Shown here: positions 62,773 to 64,000 of the stretch, in pieces | Layout of the letters: every line of letters begins with the position of its first letter | Position numbering within the stretch: position 1 is the stretch's first letter | Source: Variovorax sp. Root318D1 | GTDB lineage: Bacteria; Pseudomonadota; Gammaproteobacteria; Burkholderiales; Burkholderiaceae_C | Length of the DNA stretch: 64,000 bases | Reading direction: 5' to 3' | NCBI RefSeq assembly: GCF_001424835.1 | Contig: NZ_LMCQ01000012.1 | Location: 249,755-313,754, forward strand | Position numbers and translations under genes: made by a program | Notes under the pieces: generated by a model | Told to the model about the DNA's origin: nothing | The model's database searches: none | What the model saw: the letters and a program-made list of their open reading frames with translations, nothing else

Positions 62773-62940
62773 ATGGAGCTTTCTTCGCTGTTCGATTCAT
62801 TCGCTGGTGCCTGGGGAGATGAAATCCTTTTCTGGGTGGTGGCTGCGGTGGCGGGCTTCATTTGCTTGATTGCGCTGGTGAACGTGCTGGACCTTTTTCT
62901 CGACAACGAAGTTGACCCCCCCATGAAAGATCCTCGATGA
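62773..62940 (+). CDS. 55-residue membrane protein ahead of the catalase
   Basis: Starts at 62773 with AGGAG seven bases upstream. One hydrophobic span (about residues 17-39, [20 protein letters not shown]) and an acidic C-terminal tail ([10 protein letters not shown]). The stop overlaps the catalase ATG (ATGA), so translation is coupled. A longer frame from 62671 has a TTG start and no extra motif. No family recognised. Confidence 0.7.
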   Translation: MELSSLFDSFAGAWGDEILFWVVAAVAGFICLIALVNVLDLFLDNEVDPPMKDPR

Positions 62941-64000
62941 CGCCTCAGAACAAGGCCGCCGCCGGACGCCGGTCGAAGGCCACGGATGGCAGCAATGCCA
63001 AGCAGCAGCAACTCGATGGCTTCGCGACCGATCATGCGCCCAATCTGACGACCAACCAGGGTCTTCAGATTCCAGACAACCACAACTCGCTCAAGGCCGG
63101 GTTGCGCGGGCCCACGCTGCTCGAAGATTTCATCCTGCGCGAGAAGATCACGCACTTCGACCACGAGCGCATTCCCGAGCGCGCGGTGCATGCGCGCGGC
63201 GCGGCGGCGCATGGCTTCTTCCAGGTCTACAAGTCAATGTCGCAGTTCACCGCGGCCGACTTCCTGCAGGACCCTGACGCGAAGACGCCCGTTTTCGTGC
63301 GTTTCTCGACCGTGGCCGGTTCGCGCGGCTCGGCCGACACGGTGCGCGACGTGCGCGGCTTTGCCGTCAAGTTCTACACCCGCGAGGGCAACTACGACCT
63401 CGTGGGCAACAACATGCCGGTGTTCTTCATCCAGGACGCGATGAAGTTCCCCGACCTCATCCATGCCGTCAAGCCCGAGCCGCACCACGAGATGCCGCAG
63501 GCCGCGAGCGCGCACGACACCTTCTGGGATTTCGTTTCGCTCATGCCCGAGAGCACCCATATGCTGATGTGGGCGATGTCGGACCGCGCCATCCCGCGCA
63601 GCTTCCGGATGATGGAAGGCTTTGGCGTGCACACCTTCCGCTTCGTCAACAACCGCGGCGAGAGCCACTTCGTGAAGTTCCACTGGAAGCCCAAGCTCGG
63701 CATCCATGGCCTCGCGTGGGACGAAGCGCAGAAGATCGCGGGCAAGGACCCCGACTTCCATCGCCGAGACTTGTGGGAGTCCATCGAGAGCGGCGACTTC
63801 CCCGAATGGGAACTGGGCGTGCAACTCATCGCGCCGGACAAGGCGCAGTCGCTCGGCTTCGACCTGCTCGATCCGACCAAGCTCATTCCCGAAGAGATGG
63901 TGCCGGTACAGCGCATCGGCCGGCTGGTGCTTAACCGCAACCCCGACAACTTCTTTGCGGAAACCGAGCAGGTGGCGTTCCATCCCGGGCACGTGGTGCC
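62937..64000 (+). CDS. katE: Clade 2 (KatE-like) catalase, 3'-truncated
   Basis: Breaks down hydrogen peroxide; haem enzyme of the cytosol. The first 354 residues are in the window. The N-terminal extension ([29 protein letters not shown]) marks the large-subunit KatE/HPII type, as in E. coli. Distal His85 is in [15 protein letters not shown]; the segment [19 protein letters not shown] and Asn in [10 protein letters not shown] follow. The sequence ends at PNEEMVP...HPGHVV, before the proximal Tyr and the C-terminal domain. The ATG at 62937 overlaps the stop of the small membrane gene. Confidence 0.94.
   Translation, partial: MTPQNKAAAGRRSKATDGSNAKQQQLDGFATDHAPNLTTNQGLQIPDNHNSLKAGLRGPTLLEDFILREKITHFDHERIPERAVHARGAAAHGFFQVYKSMSQFTAADFLQDPDAKTPVFVRFSTVAGSRGSADTVRDVRGFAVKFYTREGNYDLVGNNMPVFFIQDAMKFPDLIHAVKPEPHHEMPQAASAHDTFWDFVSLMPESTHMLMWAMSDRAIPRSFRMMEGFGVHTFRFVNNRGESHFVKFHWKPKLGIHGLAWDEAQKIAGKDPDFHRRDLWESIESGDFPEWELGVQLIAPDKAQSLGFDLLDPTKLIPEEMVPVQRIGRLVLNRNPDNFFAETEQVAFHPGHVV

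Noticed and set aside
1..64000. tRNA, rRNA, prophage or insertion-sequence genes
   Set aside because: No cloverleaf with a TTCGANTC arm, rRNA segment, transposase or integrase was seen on either strand.

Overview
Chromosomal DNA of a GC-rich betaproteobacterium, most likely Comamonadaceae and close to Variovorax. The reasons are the protein sequences recognised by eye, the lptA-lptB-rpoN and thiL-pgpA-cinA gene sets, and very dense gene packing in which stop and start codons repeatedly overlap. No rRNA, tRNA, CRISPR array, integrase or insertion sequence was seen.

Layout. 1-2.7 kb: the end of a LysR regulator, a FAS1-domain lipoprotein, a terminator-like RNA structure, and two overlapping genes of unknown function. 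2.7-6.9 kb (minus strand): haloacid dehalogenase, malate synthase G (glcB) and an MFS transporter. 7.0-10.0 kb: an IclR regulator divergent from an HMG-CoA lyase/CoA-transferase pair, with two face-to-face promoters between them. 10.0-14.1 kb: LysR, a DUF2214 membrane protein, a membrane-fused spermidine-synthase-like protein, and a PsiF-repeat protein. 14.2-22.4 kb: argS, SPOR protein, dsbA, lptA, lptB, rpoN and a phospholipase-D lipoprotein. 22.4-27.5 kb: cytochrome b561 with two YceI proteins, a hybrid histidine kinase, and an rRNA methyltransferase. 27.5-37 kb: a small exported protein, a PIN protein, a kinase-like protein, an FMN-binding glutamate-synthase-like protein, a SEC-C protein, a second MFS transporter, then GNAT, NTF2-like, CinA, PgpA, a DUF3053 lipoprotein and ThiL.

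37.1-53.2 kb is an accessory region, all on the minus strand apart from one decayed plus-strand gene fragment. Its core is a two-partner-secretion / contact-dependent-inhibition (CDI) locus: a very large TpsA exoprotein split by a frameshift, a probable immunity gene, a small lipoprotein, and the TpsB transporter. This is the A-I-O-B order of Burkholderia-type bcpAIOB loci. The toxin tip, immunity gene and lipoprotein gene are much more AT-rich than the flanks. A multi-pass membrane protein is translationally coupled to tpsB. Further along are unknown lipoprotein and membrane genes and a protein with four AP2-like repeats.

53.5-64 kb returns to ordinary chromosome: cysteine hydrolase and GlxA-type regulator, a carboxylate-amine ligase coupled to a Kef-like antiporter, apaG, rpe, an aspartoacylase-family enzyme, a stand-alone LigD polymerase domain, a transglutaminase-like protein, and a tiny membrane protein coupled to a KatE-type catalase that runs off the end of the window.

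The best candidate for new biology is the CDI locus: an unrecognised toxin/immunity pair plus accessory proteins. Next are the AP2-repeat protein, the face-to-face promoter pair, and a set of genes with a -10-like box 6-9 bases before the start codon.
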